From positions 20,203 to 84,202 of the forward strand of contig JBATXM010000260.1 of the NCBI GenBank assembly GCA_049673305.1: a stretch of DNA of 64,000 bases. Reading direction: 5' to 3'. The notes beneath the pieces are model-generated. The model was not told where the DNA came from, searched no databases, and saw nothing but the letters and a program-made list of their open reading frames with translations. Each line of letters starts with the position of its first letter. Positions within the stretch are counted from its first letter, which is position 1. Positions 43,928-51,518 of the stretch are shown here, in pieces. The position numbers were made by a program, and so were the translations under genes. The DNA is from GCA-003244245 sp049673305. GTDB lineage: Bacteria; Actinomycetota; Actinomycetes; Mycobacteriales; Pseudonocardiaceae.

Positions 43928-44905
43928 GTGTCATCCACCCGCGCCGAGCGTCTGGTCAATCTGGTGCTGTGCCTGCTGTCCAGCCGCCAGCACCTGCCCG
44001 CTGAACGGATCCGGCGGATCGTGCCGGGCTACGCCGATGCCCCTTCCGACGAGGCGTTCTTCCGGATGTTCGAGCGCGACAAAGCCGAGCTGCGCGAACT
44101 GGGCGTTCCCCTGGAAACCGGCCGGACCCCGGGGTTCGACGCCGGTGAGGGTTACCGCATTGCGCGCCGGGACTACGAGCTGCCCGATATTGACCTCGAA
44201 CCCGAGGAAGCCGCCGCAGTCGCGCTGGCCGCACGGCTGTGGGATTCCCCACAGCTGGCTGGAGCCGCCCATGGCGCCCTGCTCAAGCTGCGCGCCGCCG
44301 GGGTGGAGGTGGACACCGAGCCTTCGGCGGTGGTGCAACCACGGGTGCGAGCCAGCGAACCGGCGCTGATCCCGTTGATCTCGGCGGTCCAGGCGGGGCA
44401 GGTCGTCATGTTCCCGCACCGCAAGCACCCCGCTGGGGCGCCCACGGAGCGCACCCTCGAGCCGTGGGGAGTGGTGTCCTGGCGGGGCCGCTGGTACGTG
44501 GTGGGACACGACCGAGACCGGGATGCGACCCGCTGTTTCCGGATCTCTCGGATCGTCGGTCCGGTGCGCACCACCAGCGCCTCGGGGGTGGTGCGGCGCC
44601 CAGTGGAAGTAGACCTGCTGGCCATCGTGGCGAGTTGTGCGCAACCGCCACCGGTGGCACATCCGGCCCGGCTGTGGCTGGCTGAGGGCCACGCGCATGG
44701 CCTGCGCCGGCACGCGACGGTGCTGGGCAGGATGACCCTGGACGGAGTCGCGGGCGACCTCGTGGCGGTGGAGCTGCCCAGTTATGACGTCGCCGCCCGG
44801 TGGATAGCCGGGCTGGGGCCAGACGCCGTGGTGCTGGAGCCCGTCGAACTGGCTACCGCGGTGCGCAACCGGCTGGCGGCAGTGATCTCGAGGAGCGCGG
44901 GCTGA
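43928..44905 (+). CDS. pafB: WYL-domain regulator PafB
   Basis: PafB forms with PafC a transcription activator of DNA-damage genes in mycobacteria. The 325-residue protein has an N-terminal winged HTH (RAERLVNLVLCLLSSRQHLP, FFRMFERDKAELRELGVPLE) and a WYL domain (TLEPWGVVSWRGRWYVVGHD and RDATRCFRISRIVGP). A C-terminal WCX-like segment (SYDVAARWIAGLGPDAVVLE) follows. Its stop overlaps the pafC start (TGATG). It is not required for pupylation itself. Confidence 0.93.
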   Translation: MSSTRAERLVNLVLCLLSSRQHLPAERIRRIVPGYADAPSDEAFFRMFERDKAELRELGVPLETGRTPGFDAGEGYRIARRDYELPDIDLEPEEAAAVALAARLWDSPQLAGAAHGALLKLRAAGVEVDTEPSAVVQPRVRASEPALIPLISAVQAGQVVMFPHRKHPAGAPTERTLEPWGVVSWRGRWYVVGHDRDRDATRCFRISRIVGPVRTTSASGVVRRPVEVDLLAIVASCAQPPPVAHPARLWLAEGHAHGLRRHATVLGRMTLDGVAGDLVAVELPSYDVAARWIAGLGPDAVVLEPVELATAVRNRLAAVISRSAG

Positions 44906-45879
44906 TGGTGGGAGTCACAGAGCGGTTGCCCCGGCTGCTGGCCCTGGTGCCTTACCTACTGGCTCGCCCCGGTGTGCTGATCGAGGAGGTGGCCGCCGAC
45001 TTCTCGGTCACGGTTCGGCAGCTACGCCGTGACCTGGAACTGCTGTGGATGTGCGGGCTGCCTGGTTACGGGCCCGGTGACCTCATCGACCTGTCCTTTG
45101 CGGGGGACACCGTGACCGTCACCTTCGATGCCGGGATGCGTCGCCCGCTGAGACTGTCCGGCGCGGAGGCGACCGCGCTGGTGGTGGCGCTGCGGGTGCT
45201 GGCCGAGATGCCCGGCGTGATCGACGCCGGGTCGGTGCGCCGAGCCCTGGCTAAGATCGAGGCGGCGGCGGGGCAAACTGATGGTGTGGTAGTCGGCCTG
45301 GCGAGGGGAGAAGAGGCCGCGCTGACCGCCGTGCGCGACGCGCTGGAGCACCGCCGTGCGCTCCGCATCCGCTACTACACGCTCTCCCGCGACACAGTGA
45401 GTGAGCGTACCGTGGACCCGATGCGCCTGCTGTTGGTCGAAGGCCGCAGCTACCTGGAGGCCTGGTGCCGCTCCGCCGAAGAGGTGCGCCTGTTCCGGCT
45501 GGACCGCATGGAGCACGTCACAACCCTGGACGAACTCGCGGTGCCACCATCGCACGCCCGCCCCACGGACTCCTCCGCCGGGCTGTTCCGCGCCCAGCCC
45601 GACCAGCGGGTCGCCGTGCTGACCCTGGCCCCGGACGCTCGCTGGGTCGCCGAGTACTACCCGGTGGAGGAGCTGATCGAGGGTGCGGGGGGAACCGCGA
45701 CCGTGCGGATGCGCTACGCCGAGACGGGGTGGATGGTGCGTCTGGTTCTGGGATTGGGTGCCGATGTCATTGTCCGGGAACCCGCCGACCTGGCTGAGGC
45801 GGTAGCGCAGCGGGCTCTCGCGGCGGTGCGCAGGTCCTCCTCGCCTGACCTCGCCCGCCACACAACGCCAGCCGCGTAG
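44905..45879 (+). CDS. pafC: WYL-domain regulator PafC
   Basis: Partner of PafB. The 324-residue protein begins MVGVTERLPRLLALVPYLLA, an HTH region continuing DFSVTVRQLRRDLELLWMCG. The WYL domain reads ALRIRYYTLSRDTVSERTVD and SYLEAWCRSAEEVRLFRLDR, and a WCX-type C-terminus follows. The ATG at 44905 shares one base with the pafB stop, so translation is coupled. An upstream frame to 44800 overlaps pafB and is rejected. Confidence 0.93.
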   Translation: MVGVTERLPRLLALVPYLLARPGVLIEEVAADFSVTVRQLRRDLELLWMCGLPGYGPGDLIDLSFAGDTVTVTFDAGMRRPLRLSGAEATALVVALRVLAEMPGVIDAGSVRRALAKIEAAAGQTDGVVVGLARGEEAALTAVRDALEHRRALRIRYYTLSRDTVSERTVDPMRLLLVEGRSYLEAWCRSAEEVRLFRLDRMEHVTTLDELAVPPSHARPTDSSAGLFRAQPDQRVAVLTLAPDARWVAEYYPVEELIEGAGGTATVRMRYAETGWMVRLVLGLGADVIVREPADLAEAVAQRALAAVRRSSSPDLARHTTPAA

Positions 45880-45914
45880 CATCGATTCCGCACCTCAGGC
45901 AAGAAAGGAGACCG

Positions 45915-46838
45915 ATGCGTTTCCCAGCTCGGCCGGGCAGCCGGCGCAAGATGAACCCGGAGGGCCGCATGCCCTTCATGGATCACCTTCGCGAGCTGCG
46001 TCAGCGGTTGTTCATCGCGGTGGTGGCGATCGGGCTCGGTGGCGTCTTCGGGTTCGTCTGGTGGGGGGTGTCGCTGTTCGGCTTGCCCAGCCTTGGTGAC
46101 CTGCTCACGGGCCCGTATTGCGCGCTGCCCCCGACGCTGCGGCTGACCCCGAACCCGGGCCGGTGCCAATTGCTGCAGACCGCCCCCTTTGAGGTGTTCA
46201 CCCTCCGAATGCAGGTGGCCATCGCGACGGGTGCGGTGCTGACTGCGCCGATCTGGATCTACCAGATATGGGCGTTCATTACGCCCGGTCTTTATGCCAA
46301 GGAGCGTAAGTTCGCGCTGACCTTCGTCAGTACGGCCAGTGTGCTGTTCGCCGGGGGCGCCGTCCTCGCCTACTACGTGGTGCCCACTGGCCTGTCCTTC
46401 TTGGCGAACCTCGGTGGCGGCCAGTTCATTACCGCGTTGACCGGCCAGTCTTATGTCAGTTTCCTGCTGACCATGCTGGCGGTTTTCGGCCTGACTTTCG
46501 AGCTGCCACTGCTGGTGGTGATGCTCAACCTGGTCGGCGTGCTGCCGTATGCGAAGTTGCAAAAGTGGCAGCGTGGGATCCTGTTCGGGCTGTTCGTGCT
46601 GGCCGCGGTTGCCACCCCCGGCAACGATCCGTTCTCCATGATGGCGCTGGCCTTCGCGCTGGTCGTGCTGTTCGAGGCTGCGGTGCTGATCGCTCGGGCG
46701 CACGATCGCACGCTGGCGCGCCAGCGAGCCGAGCAGGGCTGGGACGATCTCGACCCTGACGAACCCTCCCCGCTGGATGATCGGGTGGAGCCGGTGCCCT
46801 CGGATGACCCGGCACCCCGCTACGACGACGCGACGTAG
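45915..46838 (+). CDS. tatC: Sec-independent protein translocase TatC
   Basis: TatC recognises twin-arginine signal peptides. The 307-residue membrane protein begins with a basic segment and GRMPFMDHLRELRQRLF, the conserved N-terminus. It has six helices including FEVFTLRMQVAIATGAVLTA and PIWIYQIWAFITPGLYAKER. The acidic C-terminal tail is about 55 residues. AGAAAGGAGACC precedes the ATG. In many actinobacteria tatA lies between pafC and tatC; here only 35 bases separate them, so tatA is elsewhere. Confidence 0.95.
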   Translation: MRFPARPGSRRKMNPEGRMPFMDHLRELRQRLFIAVVAIGLGGVFGFVWWGVSLFGLPSLGDLLTGPYCALPPTLRLTPNPGRCQLLQTAPFEVFTLRMQVAIATGAVLTAPIWIYQIWAFITPGLYAKERKFALTFVSTASVLFAGGAVLAYYVVPTGLSFLANLGGGQFITALTGQSYVSFLLTMLAVFGLTFELPLLVVMLNLVGVLPYAKLQKWQRGILFGLFVLAAVATPGNDPFSMMALAFALVVLFEAAVLIARAHDRTLARQRAEQGWDDLDPDEPSPLDDRVEPVPSDDPAPRYDDAT

Positions 46839-46847
46839 CGCCGCACG

Positions 46848-47729
46848 GTGCGCGCCACGCTGATCGTCAACCCTCATTCTGGCCGCGGCGCGGCGGCCCG
46901 GGTAGCCGGCACCGTGGCCAACACGCTGCGGGCTGCGGTGCCCGGGCTGCTCGCCTCGGTGAGCGCCGATGCGGCGGGCACCAGCAGGCTGGCCGCGCAG
47001 GCTGCGCAGCGTGGCGATGACGTGCTCGCCGTGCTGGGCGGGGACGGCACCGCAGGCCTGGCCGCCGCTGCCGTCGCGGGCACCGCAACCGCGCTGGCCG
47101 TGCTGCCCGCCGGGACCGGCAACGACCTGGCGGCCGCGCTGGGCATCCCGGCCGATCCGGTGAACGCCGCCCGGCACGTCGCGCAGGCGCTGAGCTCCGG
47201 GCAGCGGCGCCGGATCGATCTGGGTCGGGTCAGCGGCGCAGGCTGCTTCACCACGGTGCTGTGCACCGGCTTCGACGCGGCGGTGAGCGCCCGGGCCAAC
47301 GCGATGCGCTGGCCCGCCGGGCCACGCCGGTATGACCTGGCGGTGCTGGCCGAGCTCGTCGCGTTGGCTCCCCGGCCGGTGTGGGTGCGCGTCGGGGAGA
47401 CCGAGGTGGAGTTGGAGGCGATCCTGGTCGCGGTCGGCAACGGATCCAGTTACGGCGGGGGGTTGCGGATCTGTCCGGATGCCGCGCTGGCTGATGGCCT
47501 GCTCGATGTGATTGTCATCGCCGCGACGAGCCGGCGCCGGCTGCTGCGGGTATTTCCCCGGCTCCGGGTTGGCGGCCACCTTGACGAACCGGAGGTGACG
47601 ATCTTGCGGGGAGCGAGCGTGCACATCGACGGCGACCCGGGCTGGCCCGTCTACGCTGACGGGGAGCCGCACGGCACCCTGCCGGTGACGGTGCACTGCG
47701 AACCGGGTGCGCTCACCGTCGTCGCCTAG
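46848..47729 (+). CDS. Diacylglycerol kinase family lipid kinase
   Basis: A 293-residue DAGK-catalytic (LCB5/YegS-like) kinase. It starts MRATLIVNPHSGRGAAARVA and has the nucleotide-binding VLAVLGGDGTAGLAAAAVAG, LAVLPAGTGNDLAAALGIP and a C-terminal domain with LICPDAALADGLLDVIV-like sequence (GGGLRICPDAALADGLLDV). The lipid substrate is not predictable. GTG at 46848 lies 10 bases after tatC and helY follows 10 bases after it, so the three are likely one operon. Confidence 0.9.
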   Translation: MRATLIVNPHSGRGAAARVAGTVANTLRAAVPGLLASVSADAAGTSRLAAQAAQRGDDVLAVLGGDGTAGLAAAAVAGTATALAVLPAGTGNDLAAALGIPADPVNAARHVAQALSSGQRRRIDLGRVSGAGCFTTVLCTGFDAAVSARANAMRWPAGPRRYDLAVLAELVALAPRPVWVRVGETEVELEAILVAVGNGSSYGGGLRICPDAALADGLLDVIVIAATSRRRLLRVFPRLRVGGHLDEPEVTILRGASVHIDGDPGWPVYADGEPHGTLPVTVHCEPGALTVVA

Positions 47730-47738
47730 CCTGGGACA

Positions 47739-50123
47739 GTGGCCCACTCTCCCGCTCAGGCGTACGCAGCGGCCCGCCGACGAGCCGCCCTCCCTCGCCT
47801 TGCCGAGTTCGCCGGCGTTCTGAGCTTTCCACTCGACCCATTCCAGCGTGCGGCGTGCGAGGCGTTGGAGGAGGGACACGGAGTATTGGTGTGCGCGCCT
47901 ACCGGTGCGGGCAAGACCGTCGTCGGCGAGTTCGCGGTGCACCTGGCGCTGGCGCAGGGCGGCAAATGCTTCTACACCACGCCCATTAAAGCGCTGTCCA
48001 ACCAGAAATACGCCGATCTGGTGGTCAGGCATGGCGCGGACGCTGTCGGCCTGCTCACCGGGGACACGTCGATCAACGGGGACACCTCGGTGGTGGTGAT
48101 GACCACCGAGGTGCTGCGCAACATGCTCTATGCCGGGTCAGCCACCCTGAAGGGGCTGGCCTACGTCGTGCTGGATGAGGTGCACTACCTGGCCGACCGG
48201 TTCCGTGGCGCGGTGTGGGAAGAGGTGATCCTCAACCTTCCGGAAAGTGTGCGGCTCGTTGGGTTGTCCGCCACGGTGAGCAACGCTGAGGAGTTCGGCG
48301 AATGGCTCCTCGACGTTCGCGGCAACACCACGGTGGTCGTCGATGAGCACCGTCCGGTGCCACTGTGGCAGCACATGCTGGTCGGCTCGCGACTCTGTGA
48401 CCTCTTCGCGAAGAACAGCGCCAAAAACAGCGCCAACCGGCTTACCGTTGACTCGCACCTGGTCCGGCGCGTGCAGGAATTGGAGCGCCGTAGCGGGTGG
48501 GATTACCCGCGCCGTGGCGTGCCTCGGTTCCGGCCGCTGCCCCGGGCGGACGTCGTGGCCCGGTTGGAACGCGATGGTTTGCTGCCCGCGATTACCTTCA
48601 TCTTCAGCCGAGCCGGTTGCCAGGCTGCGGTGAGCCAGTGCGTCCGCGGCGGGCTGCGGTTGACCACCCCCGAGGAGTCTGCGCGGATCCGTCAGATGGT
48701 GGACACCCGCACCGCCGGCCTGCCCGAAGGCGATCTCGACGTGCTCGGCTTCTGGGAGTGGCGGGAGGCTCTGGAGCGGGGTGTCGCCGCGCACCACGCT
48801 GGAATGCTGCCGGTATTCAAGGAGACCGTGGAGGAGTTGTTCGTCCGCGGGTTGGTCAGGGCCGTGTTCGCTACCGAGACCCTCGCGTTGGGGATCAACA
48901 TGCCGGCCCGCACGGTGGTGCTGGAACGGCTGGTCAAGTTTAACGGGGAGGCCCATCTTGATCTCACCCCCGGCGAATACACCCAGCTCACGGGACGAGC
49001 CGGGCGGCGTGGTATCGACGTTGAGGGCCATGCGGTCGTACTGTGGCAACCGGGTGTGGACCCAGCGCGGGTGGCCGGGTTGGCCTCCACCCGTACCTAC
49101 CCGCTGCGCAGCTCGTTTCGGCCCGGCTACAACATGGCCGTCAACCTGATCGACCGGGTCGGGGTGGCCGCCGGGCGGGCGCTGTTGGAGCGGTCCTTCG
49201 CCCAGTTCCAAGCGGACCGCTCGGTGGTCGGCCTGGCGCGGCGGATTGACCGCAACGCCGAGGCACTGGCGGGATACGCCGAAACGATGGCCTGTCACCT
49301 GGGTGATGTCACCGAGTACGCCCAGCTGCGCAGGCAGATTTCCGAGCGGGAGCGGTTGCTGGCCGGCCATGGTGATGCGGCGCGCCGGGCTGAAGTGGCT
49401 GTTCTGCGCCGCGCGCTGCGGGCGCATCCCTGCCACGGCTGCGACGACCGGGAGGCGCACGCCCGGCTGGCGGAGCGTTACGACCGGCTTGACCGCGAGA
49501 CTGACACGCTGCGCCAGCAGGTCGCGGCCACGACGCACTCACTGGCCCGCACGTTCGACCGGATCCGGGCTCTGCTGGCTGAGCGCGGCTACCTGGATGG
49601 AGAGCACCTCACCGAGCATGGCCGTCGGCTGGCCCGGTTGTGGTCAGAGACCGACCTGCTCACCGCGGAGTGCCTGCGCCACGGCATCTGGGATGCTCTG
49701 GGGCCTCCCGAGCTGGCAGCGGTGGTCTCAGCGCTGGTCTACGAGGCCCGCAGGGACGCGGCCATTCCTCGGGTTCCCGCAGGCCAGGTGAGCGAGGCCC
49801 TGGTGGCTACCGTGCGGTTGTGGGCGGAGCTGGAGGCCGACGAAGCGCGGCACCAACTGGAGCGCACTCGCGAACCGGATCTGGGTTTCGCCTGGCCGGT
49901 GTACCGGTGGGCGCGCGGAGAATCGCTGTCGGCGGTGCTGATGGCTGCCGAGAACAACGGTGCTGAGTTGTCTGCGGGGGACTTCGTCCGGTGGTGCCGG
50001 CAGGTGCTGGACGTGCTGAACCAGATCCGCGGTGTCGCCGGGGAGAACTCCCGGGTCGGGGCAACGGCGGCGGACGCGGTGTGCGCATTGCGCCGTGGCG
50101 TGGTCGCGCTAGGAACCGTCTGA
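47739..50123 (+). CDS. helY: Ski2-like DEVH-box RNA helicase HelY
   Basis: A 794-residue superfamily 2 helicase related to Mtr4/Ski2. Visible: Q-motif-like FPLDPFQRAACEALEEGHG, Walker A VCAPTGAGKTVVGEFAVHLA, DEVHYLADRFRGAVWEE (DEVH), SAT as LVGLSATVSNAEEFGE, and the second RecA domain with RAVFATETLALGINMPARTV and QLTGRAGRRGIDVEGHAVV. A C-terminal DSHCT-like domain (residues about 600-790) is complete. It sits after tatC/lipid kinase as helY does after tat genes in mycobacteria. Its stop overlaps the convergent HisD-like gene by 15 bases. Confidence 0.93.
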   Translation: MAHSPAQAYAAARRRAALPRLAEFAGVLSFPLDPFQRAACEALEEGHGVLVCAPTGAGKTVVGEFAVHLALAQGGKCFYTTPIKALSNQKYADLVVRHGADAVGLLTGDTSINGDTSVVVMTTEVLRNMLYAGSATLKGLAYVVLDEVHYLADRFRGAVWEEVILNLPESVRLVGLSATVSNAEEFGEWLLDVRGNTTVVVDEHRPVPLWQHMLVGSRLCDLFAKNSAKNSANRLTVDSHLVRRVQELERRSGWDYPRRGVPRFRPLPRADVVARLERDGLLPAITFIFSRAGCQAAVSQCVRGGLRLTTPEESARIRQMVDTRTAGLPEGDLDVLGFWEWREALERGVAAHHAGMLPVFKETVEELFVRGLVRAVFATETLALGINMPARTVVLERLVKFNGEAHLDLTPGEYTQLTGRAGRRGIDVEGHAVVLWQPGVDPARVAGLASTRTYPLRSSFRPGYNMAVNLIDRVGVAAGRALLERSFAQFQADRSVVGLARRIDRNAEALAGYAETMACHLGDVTEYAQLRRQISERERLLAGHGDAARRAEVAVLRRALRAHPCHGCDDREAHARLAERYDRLDRETDTLRQQVAATTHSLARTFDRIRALLAERGYLDGEHLTEHGRRLARLWSETDLLTAECLRHGIWDALGPPELAAVVSALVYEARRDAAIPRVPAGQVSEALVATVRLWAELEADEARHQLERTREPDLGFAWPVYRWARGESLSAVLMAAENNGAELSAGDFVRWCRQVLDVLNQIRGVAGENSRVGATAADAVCALRRGVVALGTV

Positions 50124-51482
50124 GTCATCGTCCGCCATGCTCGACTCGGCGTTGAACGATGTCACTCGGTGAATGATGTACTGGGCAGCCGCTTCGTGCG
50201 CGGGAAACCCCTCGTACCGAGCAAGCTCCACAGCCGTCGGGCCAATGCTTCGCACTCCGGTCGCGGACACGTAGCCAAACGATGATCTCTTGAGAAGCTC
50301 GTTGACGCCCATGCATGAGTAGGTTTGCGCATGTCGACCAGTGGGCAGGATCGCGTTCAGGCCAAGAGAAAAGTTGCCAAAAGCAATCGAGGCGTTCTCC
50401 CCCAGGAGCACCTCGCCCGCGTGGATTATCGCTGGCAAAATTTCAAACGGGTTATCGACAAGAACGCGCAGGTGCTCCGGTGCGTACTCGTTGATAAATG
50501 AAATCGAGTCTTGTAGTCCTTCGGTGATGACGATGCCGCCATAATTGGATAAGACCGCCTTGCAGTTCCGGGCTTGGGTCTCTGGCAATTTTCCTATCAG
50601 GTCGGGGAGACGATCGGCGACCGCAGTCGCGAGTGCGCTTGAGTGGGTGACGAGCAGGACCGCTGAATCCGTGCCATGCTCCGCCTCAACCAACAACTCT
50701 CGGGCGGCGATCTCCACGTCCGCCGCAGAATCGCACAAAATAACAGACTCGCTGGGGCCGGCTGGCGGACCTGGGTTGACGATACCGGACAGAATTCGTC
50801 GCGCGGCGGTCACGTACTGGTTCCCAGGTCCGAGGATCTTGTCAACCTTGGGAACGCTGTTGGTTCCGTATGCCATGGCGGCGATCGCTTGAGCGCCACC
50901 AACTTTAATGATGTTCTCCACGCCGCACAAGCGGGCCGCGACGAGGGACGCGGGATCCACCGACCCGTCGGCTCCCGGGGGAGTGCAGACCGTAATCTCA
51001 GGTACTTCCGCGATGACCGCTGGGATACACAGCATGATCATGACGGATGGGAAAGATCCTTTTCCTCGTGGGACGTACAGCCCGACGGAGGAAATAGGGG
51101 TCACCCGCTCACCTGTTATTACTCCTGGTATGATCTCTTTCATCCAGCTGGGTGGGGGAAGCTGAGATTGATGGTGATTTCGAACATTGTGTATTGATTG
51201 AATGAGGGCGGTGCGGAGGTCTTTGTTGACAAGCTCGTCAGCGCGATCGAATTCTTCTTCGCTGACGCGGAGCTGGTTCTCGCTCAGCTCGGCACCGTCG
51301 TACTGGCGGGTGAGCTGGACGAGAGCCGTGTCACCGTCTGACCGAACAGCGGCCAGCACCCGCAGCACGGTAGCCTCAACGTCTTGCAGGTTGTCCTGCG
51401 CCCGTTGGTGAAGGAGCTGGTTGCGCTGTTCGTGTGACAACTGCGCCAAAACATAGCGGTTGACCTTTATTTGTTCAGTCAT
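50109..51482 (-). CDS. Divergent histidinol dehydrogenase-family protein
   Basis: A 457-residue member of the HisD family, NAD-dependent oxidoreductases that oxidise alcohols to carboxylates. Fold motifs are present: GLYVPRGKGSFPSVMIM, KVGGAQAIAAMAYGTNSVP, KILGPGNQYVTAARR and PAGPSESVILCDS. The catalytic pair PEH (E336, H337) is kept. Relative to E. coli HisD the zinc-ligand Gln259 is Glu (E266), Asp360 is Asn (N370) and His367 is Ala (A377); His262 and His419 equivalents remain. Substrate is therefore probably not histidinol. ATG 51482 lies 36 bases after the HAD-HisB fusion gene, so they form an operon. Base composition is visibly lower in GC than flanks. Confidence 0.88.
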   Translation of the reverse strand: MTEQIKVNRYVLAQLSHEQRNQLLHQRAQDNLQDVEATVLRVLAAVRSDGDTALVQLTRQYDGAELSENQLRVSEEEFDRADELVNKDLRTALIQSIHNVRNHHQSQLPPPSWMKEIIPGVITGERVTPISSVGLYVPRGKGSFPSVMIMLCIPAVIAEVPEITVCTPPGADGSVDPASLVAARLCGVENIIKVGGAQAIAAMAYGTNSVPKVDKILGPGNQYVTAARRILSGIVNPGPPAGPSESVILCDSAADVEIAARELLVEAEHGTDSAVLLVTHSSALATAVADRLPDLIGKLPETQARNCKAVLSNYGGIVITEGLQDSISFINEYAPEHLRVLVDNPFEILPAIIHAGEVLLGENASIAFGNFSLGLNAILPTGRHAQTYSCMGVNELLKRSSFGYVSATGVRSIGPTAVELARYEGFPAHEAAAQYIIHRVTSFNAESSMADDDSDGS

Positions 51483-51518
51483 GGCGTCCTCTATTTTTTC
51501 GTCCGGCTTCAACGGGGC

